A stretch of DNA of 64,000 nt from Brachyspira murdochii (GTDB lineage: Bacteria > Spirochaetota > JAAYUW01), in contig DYJT01000002.1 of NCBI GenBank assembly GCA_020722965.1, positions 116,242 through 180,241 on the forward strand, given 5' to 3'. A model generated the notes under the pieces. The model made no database searches and had not been told where the DNA came from. It worked only from the letters and a program-made list of their open reading frames with translations. Of the stretch, positions 27,908-36,572 are shown piece after piece. Every line of letters starts with the position of its first letter. Position 1 is the first letter of the stretch. Position numbers and translations under genes: made by a program.

Positions 27908-29809
27908 ATGCAATCAAGAAAAATTAATAAAAGCCAAATCCCCATGAAATATAAGCTAAAATATATTGCAATCTTATGGGGTGAACATAAATCAAGAATT
28001 ATTTTACTTTTAATTCTTTCGTTAATAAATACCATTGCTAGCACAGCTTATCCAATTTTACTGAGATATATCATCGACAATCTTGCTAATCCAAATCAAA
28101 CAAGCATGGTTGCTAAAGCCATAGGATTGATAATTGCAACTGCTTCTGTCGCAGCAATTTTTTATACCATGCTTCAGATGAATAGAGTGTATACAAATCT
28201 TTCATTTCTCTGGAAAATAACATTGACTCTTTTTAATTGGAGTATGAGGAAGAATAAAGAATTTTATCATAAATTCACTCATGGAGAACTTTTAACAAGA
28301 TTAACCGATGATGTAGAAAAAGTTTCATGGATGCTCTGCTCTGGATTTTTTAGATTTTTTGATTCTCTTTCAATAATCACATTTTCTCTTATATTTATGT
28401 TTGGGTTTTCAGTAAAATTAACTATTTTCGTCGTTTTACCGATAGCGGTTGTCGTATTTATAATGGTTTTATTCGATCAAACATGGGAAAACCTTTTTGA
28501 AACATTGCAAGAGAAAATTTCTTCTGTTAATTCAAATATTGAAAAGACGTTTGCATCTATAAAAGTAGTAAAAAGTAATCAGATGGAGCAATTCGCAAAA
28601 AAAGAGTTTTATAATATTATGTCTTCAAGAAAAAATTCAGAGATGAGACTTTCTTTTTTTCACGGATTATGGCATTCTCTTGATTTGATAATAAATTATA
28701 GTGCTCTTCTTTTGATAATAATCTTCGGTGGGAAGCAGGTAATAAAAGAGCAGATTTCTTTAGGTACTTTTATTGCATTTTTACAATATTTTTACCTTAT
28801 GTTTGATTATCTGTATTCTTTTGCCTACTTTTTTGTTGAGTTTAAAAGGGCACTTGTTTCTATTGGAAGGCATTTAGAAATATTATTCTTTGGGAGTGAG
28901 AATAAAAAACTCGTATCCTTTTTCGATAGTAAATTAAAATATGATGATGATTATGATTCAGGTAAAACAAAAATAAATAAAATTGATAAGATAGAGTTAC
29001 AAGATATTAATTTGACTATAGAGGATAGAAAGATAATAAATTCTATATCTTGCTTATTTACAAAGGGTCAGATAATAGGAATTACGGGTGAAATAGGTTC
29101 AGGTAAATCGATATTAATGAATATATTATCCGGTCTTGAAAAAAGTTTTAGTGGAAAGATTTTTATAAACAATTTACCTTTGGAAAATATAGATTTAAAT
29201 TCATATCAAAATCAAATTGGTTTTGTTTTTCAAGAACCACAACTTTTTTCTGTTTCAGTTAAAGAAAATATAGTTCTTCCTCAAGATAATATTTCTCACT
29301 ATTTATTTGATCAATATTCAAATAGAAAATTTTTAAAATCATATTTACCATTAGAACCTGAGACAGAAAAATTTAATATAGAATATAACTATGATAAATC
29401 CCTTTTTTCTCATTCTATATCAATTGCTTGCCTTGATGATGATATTAAAACGCTCGTAAACGGTATTGATACTGAAGTCGGTCCAAGAGGATATACCCTT
29501 TCAGGAGGGCAAAGAGAAAGAATTACAATAGCAAGAGCAGTTTTTAAAAAACCATCATTATTTATTTTTGATGATTCGACAAGATCTTTAGATTATGAAA
29601 CAGAGCAAAGGGTTTTAAATTCTATAAGAACAAACAACAATGATGCAATAATATTGATAATTACACAAAGAATTAGATCTATTATTTTTGCAGATGAAAT
29701 CCTGGTATTTAAAGGTGGACAAATAGTTGGAAAGGGGGGACATAATAGTTTATTAGAAAAATGTGAAGAATATAGGCAGTTGTATGAAAAAGAGATTTCA
29801 TCCATATAG
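27908..29809 (+). CDS. ABC exporter half-transporter, subunit 2 (Walker B Asp, switch Gln; consensus LSGGQ)
   Basis: N-terminal TMD; GEIGSGKSI, TLSGGQRERITIARA, LFIFDDSTRSLD, ITQRIRSI. Confidence 0.95.
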   Translation: MQSRKINKSQIPMKYKLKYIAILWGEHKSRIILLLILSLINTIASTAYPILLRYIIDNLANPNQTSMVAKAIGLIIATASVAAIFYTMLQMNRVYTNLSFLWKITLTLFNWSMRKNKEFYHKFTHGELLTRLTDDVEKVSWMLCSGFFRFFDSLSIITFSLIFMFGFSVKLTIFVVLPIAVVVFIMVLFDQTWENLFETLQEKISSVNSNIEKTFASIKVVKSNQMEQFAKKEFYNIMSSRKNSEMRLSFFHGLWHSLDLIINYSALLLIIIFGGKQVIKEQISLGTFIAFLQYFYLMFDYLYSFAYFFVEFKRALVSIGRHLEILFFGSENKKLVSFFDSKLKYDDDYDSGKTKINKIDKIELQDINLTIEDRKIINSISCLFTKGQIIGITGEIGSGKSILMNILSGLEKSFSGKIFINNLPLENIDLNSYQNQIGFVFQEPQLFSVSVKENIVLPQDNISHYLFDQYSNRKFLKSYLPLEPETEKFNIEYNYDKSLFSHSISIACLDDDIKTLVNGIDTEVGPRGYTLSGGQRERITIARAVFKKPSLFIFDDSTRSLDYETEQRVLNSIRTNNNDAIILIITQRIRSIIFADEILVFKGGQIVGKGGHNSLLEKCEEYRQLYEKEISSI

Positions 29810-30015
29810 TACTAAAATTATAATTCCCATTTGCCAAGCTTTATTAAGTCAGATTTAGTATAAGATTTGTCTTAATATAGATGTTAGTAATGTAAATAGT
29901 CATGTAATTTTTATTGATTTTTATTAATTTTTTTTTAATATCTTAGTAGTTTTGGGATATTGTAGCATATATTTCATATCGTAATCTATTTTGAACTTAC
30001 TAACAAGGAAAAATT

Positions 30016-31878
30016 ATGAAAAAAATCTTAATTACAGATGTTACTTTAAGGGACGCGCATCAATCTCTTATAGCGACTAGACTAAAAACAGAGGATATGC
30101 TCCCTATATTATCTACTATGAACTCAGCTGGTTTCTTTTCGATGGAAGTTTGGGGAGGAGCCACATTTGATACTGCTATCAGATTCTTGAATGAAGATCC
30201 ATGGCAAAGATTAAAACAACTCAAAGCCTTTTTACCCAATACACCACTTCAGATGCTTTTAAGAGGGCAAAATCTTGTTGGTTATCGACATTATGCCGAT
30301 GACATTGTTGAAAATTTTATTTTTAAGGCAGCGGAATATGGTATAGATATTTTTAGAGTTTTTGATGCATTAAATGATTTAAGAAATCTTGAAAAAGCCA
30401 TAGAAACCATTAAAAAAGTCGGTAAACATGCTCAAGGGACAATATCTTATACTATCTCACCGGTTCATACAATTGAAAAATATGTTCAAAATGCAAAAGA
30501 TTTGAAGAATATGGGAGTTGATTCCATCTGCATAAAAGATATGGCTGGACTTTTGCTACCAGAACAAACTTATGAACTTATTAAAGCTATTAAAACCGAG
30601 GTTGATCTTCCTTTAGCACTTCATTCGCATGCTACTTCTGGTGTTAGTGTTGCAACGCTTTTAAAAGGAATAGAAGCAGGAGCAGATATAATCGATACGG
30701 CAATATCATCTATGTCTATGCAAACATCTCATTCACCAACCGAGGCTATGGTTGCTTGTTTAAAAGATTCACCTTACGATACAAAACTTGATCTTGAGCT
30801 ATTAAATGAAATTTCAAAATATTTTGCCAAGATTAGAGAAAAATATCATGAATATGAGACAAATACGGTAGTTGATACCAAGATTTTTCTTTATCAGGTT
30901 CCTGGTGGTATGCTATCCAATTTGGAAAGCCAGTTGAGGCAACAAAATGCATATGACAAATTTGAAGATGTTCTCCATGAGATTCCACAGGTAAGAAAAG
31001 ATTTTGGATATCCACCATTGGTTACTCCTACTTCGCAGATTGTGGGAACTCAAGCAGTTATTAATGTCATCTCTGGTGAAAGATATAAAACCTTAACAAA
31101 TGAGTCAAAGAATCTTTTGATTGGAAATTATGGTAAAACACCAGCGGAACCAGACCAAAATTTGGTTCAAAGGGCATTAAAAGAATTAGGACTTGAAAAA
31201 AGCGTTACAATGAGACCAGCCGATTTATTGAAACCCGAATTAGATTTAATGATAGAAAAAACTAAAGAAATTCAGAAAAAAACCCGAGTTACTTTGGAAG
31301 ATGTTCTTACTTATGCTCTTTTCCCTCATATTGCGCCTTCTTTTTTTGAAGCTAGAAATAATCCACCTGCTACCGAAAAAACGGAGAAAGAACCTATTAA
31401 AACAGCTGAAGAAAAAAGTAAAACAAGTAATCAAATTAAAGGATATATCGTTAATTTTGAAGGGCATGAATTTAAATTATTGGTCAAAGAGGTCGAACCA
31501 GAAGCTTTATCTATATCTACTATAACTACAGCTATAAATAGTTTAATAAAGCAACCTCAAGTTTCTGAAAATAAAGATATTGAGAAAAGCGCTGAAAAAC
31601 CGGTCGAAATCAAAGAGGATAAATCAACAATTACTGTCGAAAAAAAGACAGAATTAAAAGAGAAAGCAAAAGAAACTATAGTTTCTCCTGTAACAGGGAC
31701 AGTACTAAAAATTTTGAAATCGAATGATGAAAATGTAGAATCAGGAGAGGTTATATTAACTCTGGAAGCAATGAAAGTTGAGTTTGAAATTAAAGCTCAG
31801 CAATCAGGTAAGGTAAAAATCATGGTAACAAAAGGAGATGTTGTTCAATCCGAAGAAATTCTTTGTGAAATATATTAG
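30016..31878 (+). CDS. oadA: Pyruvate carboxylase subunit B / oxaloacetate decarboxylase alpha subunit with biotinyl domain
   Basis: DVTLRDAHQSLIATRLKTEDML carboxyltransferase N-terminus; C-terminal biotinyl domain LEAMKVEFEI. Confidence 0.93.
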   Translation: MKKILITDVTLRDAHQSLIATRLKTEDMLPILSTMNSAGFFSMEVWGGATFDTAIRFLNEDPWQRLKQLKAFLPNTPLQMLLRGQNLVGYRHYADDIVENFIFKAAEYGIDIFRVFDALNDLRNLEKAIETIKKVGKHAQGTISYTISPVHTIEKYVQNAKDLKNMGVDSICIKDMAGLLLPEQTYELIKAIKTEVDLPLALHSHATSGVSVATLLKGIEAGADIIDTAISSMSMQTSHSPTEAMVACLKDSPYDTKLDLELLNEISKYFAKIREKYHEYETNTVVDTKIFLYQVPGGMLSNLESQLRQQNAYDKFEDVLHEIPQVRKDFGYPPLVTPTSQIVGTQAVINVISGERYKTLTNESKNLLIGNYGKTPAEPDQNLVQRALKELGLEKSVTMRPADLLKPELDLMIEKTKEIQKKTRVTLEDVLTYALFPHIAPSFFEARNNPPATEKTEKEPIKTAEEKSKTSNQIKGYIVNFEGHEFKLLVKEVEPEALSISTITTAINSLIKQPQVSENKDIEKSAEKPVEIKEDKSTITVEKKTELKEKAKETIVSPVTGTVLKILKSNDENVESGEVILTLEAMKVEFEIKAQQSGKVKIMVTKGDVVQSEEILCEIY

Positions 31879-31913
31879 CAATTAGCATTTTAATTTATTA
31901 ATGAAATTACTAA

Positions 31914-33044
31914 TTACCTATTATCTTTAATATAGATAATTTAATAGAGGCAATTACGGGTAATAAAGAACTTAAATTTAAAGTATTACAAAAATTAAGA
32001 GAACCAGTATCTTATGTTGATAGTTTTAGCTATTCTGATATCGAAATAAGATTTAAAGTTAGCAGTGAAAAAGGCTTAGAATTTTTAAGTAATGGCTTAA
32101 ATTCAATTCATAAATTTGGTTTTAAAAAATGCTTTATTAAAGATAAAAATAAAAGTTTTGATATATTTTATCAATATTGGATAAGCGATCCAGATTTACC
32201 ATCAATATTATTCTTTCATGGAAATGCGGAGAATAGCTGTACTCATCCGAAATTTTTTTACCATTTAATATTAAATGGTTTCAATTTATTTTCCTTCGAT
32301 AATATAGGACATGGTAGTTCTTCGGGACTAAGAGGTTCTGTCGAAAGTTATTCTGATTATATAGATATTGCAAATCAAATGTTCGATTTTTTTCAGGATA
32401 ATTTAAGGTTTAACCAAAAATTAAAACAAAAATCAAAAAATAAAAAAGAAATTCCAGATCTATCCTGGGCAATTTTTGGTTTTTCTTTTGGTGGTTTAAT
32501 CGCCTCAGATTTTGCGCTTAGTTCAAGCAAAAATATAAAAGAAGTCTTTTTGTTCGCTCCATGGTTTTCAACACATAGGAGATTGATAAATAATTTTACT
32601 AAAATCTATCTTTTGTTATTCAGAAAGATTTTTAATTACGATTCCCTTATGAATTTAAATCTTCAACAAATGATATTTGAAGGTGATAATAAAATATATT
32701 TAAATCTATATAAAAATCTAACAGATAATGAAAAATTCTTGTTAACAAGAAGAAAAGATACCAGAATTTTTAGAGTATTATCAAAAAAAAGGCTTTCTGA
32801 AATATATTATAGACAAAGAAAAATCTTTAAGCTAGAAAATAAAAAAAGGATAAATTTTTATTCCTTTTTACCTGAAAAAGATAATATCGTAGATTCTGAA
32901 AAATCAATTCAGATAATTAAAAAATGGAATGGAAATTTTGAATTACTAAAGGATTGCTTTCATGATTTTTTGGATTACGAAGATCAAAGATGGCAAGATT
33001 TTGTTGTTCTATTAAAATATTATTTGACAAAAATAATTAAATAA
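31914..33044 (+). CDS. Alpha/beta hydrolase; open frame extends ~465 nt upstream of first in-frame ATG (32379); start codon unresolved
   Basis: Manual translation of 31914-32378 gives in-frame SILFFHGNAENS and FDNIGHGSSSGLRGS motifs, continuing into GFSFGGLIA nucleophile elbow. Exact 5' end unknown. Confidence 0.75.
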   Translation, partial: LPIIFNIDNLIEAITGNKELKFKVLQKLREPVSYVDSFSYSDIEIRFKVSSEKGLEFLSNGLNSIHKFGFKKCFIKDKNKSFDIFYQYWISDPDLPSILFFHGNAENSCTHPKFFYHLILNGFNLFSFDNIGHGSSSGLRGSVESYSDYIDIANQMFDFFQDNLRFNQKLKQKSKNKKEIPDLSWAIFGFSFGGLIASDFALSSSKNIKEVFLFAPWFSTHRRLINNFTKIYLLLFRKIFNYDSLMNLNLQQMIFEGDNKIYLNLYKNLTDNEKFLLTRRKDTRIFRVLSKKRLSEIYYRQRKIFKLENKKRINFYSFLPEKDNIVDSEKSIQIIKKWNGNFELLKDCFHDFLDYEDQRWQDFVVLLKYYLTKIIK

Positions 33045-33072
33045 TTACAAATAATTTGAAAAAGCTTTTTTA

Positions 33073-33564
33073 GTGGGAGTTATCAAGATGAATTTGAATG
33101 AAAATCACAAGAGTTATGATGAACTAAAATATTACATTGAAAAGGTTAAAGGAAATCAAGGTGTTCTTATAGGTGTACTTCATAAAGCTCAGGAAATTTT
33201 CGGTTACTTACCAGTCGAGGTACAAAAATTTGTTGCGTATCATTTAAATCTACCTTTTTCTCAAGTTTATGGTGTAGTTACTTTTTATAATTTCTTTTCT
33301 ATGAAACCAAAAGGTAAATATGTCGTCAATGTGTGTTTAGGCACAGCTTGTTATGTCAAAGGAGCAGAAAGAGTCGTTAGTGATTTCGAAGAAGCTCTGG
33401 GAATTAAATTAGGAGATACAACAGAAGATAAAAAGTTTACATTAACTTCCGCAAGATGTTTTGGTGCATGTGGTTTAGCTCCTGTAGTAATGGTTAATGA
33501 TGAAGTTTTTGGTAATGTCGATAAAAAAAAGATTGAGCAAATAATTAAAAAATACGGGGATTAA
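33073..33564 (+). CDS. nuoE: NuoE-like [2Fe-2S] NADH dehydrogenase/hydrogenase subunit
   Basis: YLPVEVQKFVAYHLNLPFSQVYGVVTFYNFFSMKPKGKYVVNVCLGTACYVKGAERV...CFGACGLAPVVMVNDEVFG. ATG 33088 is an alternative start. Confidence 0.93.
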   Translation: MGVIKMNLNENHKSYDELKYYIEKVKGNQGVLIGVLHKAQEIFGYLPVEVQKFVAYHLNLPFSQVYGVVTFYNFFSMKPKGKYVVNVCLGTACYVKGAERVVSDFEEALGIKLGDTTEDKKFTLTSARCFGACGLAPVVMVNDEVFGNVDKKKIEQIIKKYGD

Positions 33565-34130
33565 TGGAAGAACTCTCATTACATATATTAGATATTGTTG
33601 AAAATTCAGTAGCAGCTAATTCCTCAAAGATTATTATTGAAATAATTAGGAATGAGAAAGATAATTTTATTTCAATTTTTGTTAAGGATAATGGTAAGGG
33701 GATTGATAAGGAGATACTTAAAGAGATAGAATCTCCTTTTTATACCTCAAAAAAAGAAAGAAAAATAAAAGTTGGGTTAGGTATTCCACTTTTTAAATTT
33801 TCATCTTTACAAAGTGGTGGTTATTTTAATATTGACTCTAAAAAAGGAGAATACACTCAAATTTATGCGAGTTTTAAATTAGACAATATCGATAGACCTC
33901 CTTTAGGTAATCTTTACGATACCTTACTGGGTCTAATAATATCGCATCAAGATATCGATTTTGAGATAAAAATTGTGAATAATGAAAAAATCTTTATCTT
34001 TTCAACAGGAAAAATAAAGGAAGTTTTAGGAGAAATACCTTTTACTTATCCAGAAGTTTTTGAATATATATCTACTACATTGATGGAAGGTATATCTGAA
34101 ATTGGACTTAATCCAAAAAAAATATATTAG
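33564..34130 (+). CDS. Stand-alone GHKL/HATPase_c domain protein
   Basis: LHILDIVENSVAANSSKI N-box, DNGKGI G1 box; 1-nt overlap with nuoE-like gene. Confidence 0.85.
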   Translation: MEELSLHILDIVENSVAANSSKIIIEIIRNEKDNFISIFVKDNGKGIDKEILKEIESPFYTSKKERKIKVGLGIPLFKFSSLQSGGYFNIDSKKGEYTQIYASFKLDNIDRPPLGNLYDTLLGLIISHQDIDFEIKIVNNEKIFIFSTGKIKEVLGEIPFTYPEVFEYISTTLMEGISEIGLNPKKIY

Positions 34131-34167
34131 TTTGTTTTTATTTTTATTAATAAATTTGGAGGAAAAA

Positions 34168-34527
34168 ATGAAATCACTTGAAGATTTGAAAAAAATAAGA
34201 GAAAAAGCTCAACAGGATCTTGCGCTGAGAAATAAGAATGCTAAAGTTAAGATCATAGTCGGTATGGGTACATCTGGAATAGCAGCTGGTGCAAGAGAGA
34301 TATTAAAAGTATTTGTCGAAGAAATCACACAGAATAATCTTTCAGATGTTATAGTTACTCAGACCGGAGAAAAAGGATTTTCTTCCGCTGAACCTATTGT
34401 TGAAATTGAAGAGGAAGGGAAGAGTAAAGTTATATATGGTAATGTAACAGTTGATATAGCCAAACAAATTATTAAAGAACATATTATTGGCGGTAAGGTT
34501 TTAGTTCAGTATACAATTACAAAATAG
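34168..34527 (+). CDS. Thioredoxin-like [2Fe-2S] ferredoxin-fold protein
   Basis: VKIIVGMGTSGIAAGAREILKVF...VIVTQTGEKGFSSAEPIVEIEEEGKSKVIYGNVTVDIAKQIIKEHI; TTGGAGG SD before ATG 34168. The [2Fe-2S] Cys ligands look absent (GMGTSGIAAGA), so cluster binding is doubtful. Confidence 0.75.
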   Translation: MKSLEDLKKIREKAQQDLALRNKNAKVKIIVGMGTSGIAAGAREILKVFVEEITQNNLSDVIVTQTGEKGFSSAEPIVEIEEEGKSKVIYGNVTVDIAKQIIKEHIIGGKVLVQYTITK

Positions 34528-34555
34528 AATATATTAACAGTTTAAGGCAGGAAAT

Positions 34556-36415
34556 ATGGCTACAACTAGATTAAATGTTTTGGTATGCTCTGGTGCAGCT
34601 TGTTTATCGGCTAATTCCAGAGAAGTTAAAGAAGAGATGATTTCCCAATTGAAAAATCACAATCTTGAAGGCGAAGTTAAAATAATTGAAACTGGGTGTA
34701 TGGGTCCATGCGAAATGGGACCTATTGTTCTTGTCTATCCTGAAGGTACTTTCTATAAAAAGGTTAAAAAAGAAGATGTTTCAGAAATAGTTGAACAGCA
34801 TTTTCTTAAAGGAAGAGTCGTAAAAAGGTTACTTTATGAGACAGCCGATAGTAAAAAGGTTGTTGAATCACATAAAGAAGTAGAATTTTTCCAGAAACAG
34901 TACAAAATAGTTTTAAAAAACTGTGGCGTTATAAATCCAGAATCTTTAGAAGAATATATAGCTACAGATGGATATCAAGCTTTAGGAAAAGTTATTACTC
35001 AAATGAAACCAGAAGATGTGATTAACATAATTTCCGATTCAGGTCTTAGAGGAAGAGGTGGTGGTGGTTTCCCAACTGGTTTAAAATGGAAACTTACTGC
35101 TGCTGAAAAAGAACCTATTAAATATGTTGTTTGTAATGCAGACGAGGGTGATCCTGGCGCTTTTATGGATAGATCTGTTTTGGAAGGAGATCCTCATGCT
35201 ATAATAGAAGGGATGGCTATTTGCGCATATGCAATAGGTGCTAAAAAAGGTTATGTTTATGTTAGAGCAGAATATCCTTTAGCGATTAAAAGATTAGATT
35301 TCGCTATTAATCAGGCTCGTAAAGAGAATTTGTTAGGTGACAATATATTCGAAACTGATTTCTCTTTTGACATTGAAATTAGAATGGGTGCAGGTGCTTT
35401 TGTTTGTGGAGAGGAAACAGCTCTTTTAAGATCAATAGAGGGTTTTAGAGGAACACCAGTTCCAAAACCACCTTTCCCTGCTCAAAAAGGTTTATGGGGT
35501 AAACCTACTGTTATAAATAATGTTGAAACATTTGCAAATATTAGGCATATAATTTTGAATGGTTCTAACTGGTTCAAAAGCATTGGTACTGAAAAATCAA
35601 AAGGAACCAAGGTTTTTGCTTTATCTGGTAAGATAAAAAACTCCGGATTAGCCGAAGTCCCTATGGGAACTACAATAAGAGAACTTGTTTATGATATCGG
35701 TGGTGGGGTACCAAATGGCAAAAAATTGAAGGCCGTTCAATTTGGAGGACCATCAGGTGGTTGTATTAAAGCAGATTATCTAGACACACCAATAGATTAT
35801 GAATCATTAACATCATTAGGTGCCATGATGGGTTCTGGTGGATGTATTGTAATGGATGAAGACAACTGTATGGTTAATACAGCTAAATTTTTCCTCGAAT
35901 TTACATCTTTTGAATCCTGTGGTAAATGTGCGCCTTGTAGAATTGGAACAAAGCAGATGTATAACATTCTTGATAAAATAACAAAAGGAGAAGCCACATT
36001 AGAGGATTTAGATACCCTTGAAAAATTAGGTGAAGATATTAAAAAGGCAGCTCTTTGTGGCCTTGGACAAACTGCTCCAAATCCTGTTCTTTCGACTTTG
36101 AAGCATTTTAGAAAAGAATATGAAGACCACATATTACATGGGATTTGTGAGGCAAAAGTTTGTAAAGATCTCATATATTACGAAATAGATCCCCAAATTT
36201 GTAAAAAATGTGGATTATGTGCAAAAAAATGTCCTTCAAATTGCATAACAGGTGAAATCAGAAAAACACCTTTTGAAATTGTTCAAGAAGATTGTATAAA
36301 ATGTGGAACATGTTTTGAGGTTTGTCCTTTTGATGCAATTAGCAAAAAAACAGGCGTTAAAAAGAAAAAAGAAGAAATTGTTTCTTCTGAAAAAGAAAAT
36401 TATTACGAAATTTAA
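34556..36415 (+). CDS. nuoF: NuoF-like NADH/flavin subunit with C-terminal 2x[4Fe-4S] ferredoxin domain
   Basis: GLRGRGGGGFPTGLKWK, NADEGDPGAFMDRSVLEGDPHAIIEGM, SCGKCAPCRIGTKQM; C-terminal CKKCGLCAKKCP...CIKCGTCFEVCP. Confidence 0.95.
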   Translation: MATTRLNVLVCSGAACLSANSREVKEEMISQLKNHNLEGEVKIIETGCMGPCEMGPIVLVYPEGTFYKKVKKEDVSEIVEQHFLKGRVVKRLLYETADSKKVVESHKEVEFFQKQYKIVLKNCGVINPESLEEYIATDGYQALGKVITQMKPEDVINIISDSGLRGRGGGGFPTGLKWKLTAAEKEPIKYVVCNADEGDPGAFMDRSVLEGDPHAIIEGMAICAYAIGAKKGYVYVRAEYPLAIKRLDFAINQARKENLLGDNIFETDFSFDIEIRMGAGAFVCGEETALLRSIEGFRGTPVPKPPFPAQKGLWGKPTVINNVETFANIRHIILNGSNWFKSIGTEKSKGTKVFALSGKIKNSGLAEVPMGTTIRELVYDIGGGVPNGKKLKAVQFGGPSGGCIKADYLDTPIDYESLTSLGAMMGSGGCIVMDEDNCMVNTAKFFLEFTSFESCGKCAPCRIGTKQMYNILDKITKGEATLEDLDTLEKLGEDIKKAALCGLGQTAPNPVLSTLKHFRKEYEDHILHGICEAKVCKDLIYYEIDPQICKKCGLCAKKCPSNCITGEIRKTPFEIVQEDCIKCGTCFEVCPFDAISKKTGVKKKKEEIVSSEKENYYEI

Positions 36416-36455
36416 TTTATATTAATTTTAATATTCTTTTGATTTAAAAAATAAA

Positions 36456-36493
36456 AAGGGTTGTCTCAAAAATGATGCAACCCTTCTTATTTT
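36456..36493 (+). terminator. Intrinsic terminator of nuoEF-like operon
   Basis: AAGGGTTG (36456-36463)/CAACCCTT (36478-36485) then CTTATTTT. Confidence 0.65.
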
Positions 36494-36530
36494 AAAAAAT
36501 GAAATAAGTGCTTAAGCTATTGTGTAACCC

Positions 36531-36549
36531 CCTTTTTTATTAAAAAAGG
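36531..36549 (-). terminator. Hairpin at 3' end of minus-strand hypothetical gene
   Basis: CCTTTTTT/AAAAAAGG stem, loop ATT; located just downstream of the minus-strand stop codon. Confidence 0.45.
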
Positions 36550-36572
36550 AAAATAAAAATTTTATGGAAATC

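Noticed and set aside
28978-29809. Subunit 2 of the ABC exporter as a pseudogene because of non-consensus Walker B/switch residues
   Set aside because: Full-length, canonical LSGGQ, and the changes match the expected pattern of heterodimeric exporters.
36456-36485. GGGTTGTCTCAAAA...CAACCC as a remnant insertion-sequence end or MITE
   Set aside because: Only a short hairpin with T-rich tail at a convergent gene junction; a terminator explains it and no transposase or target duplication is visible.
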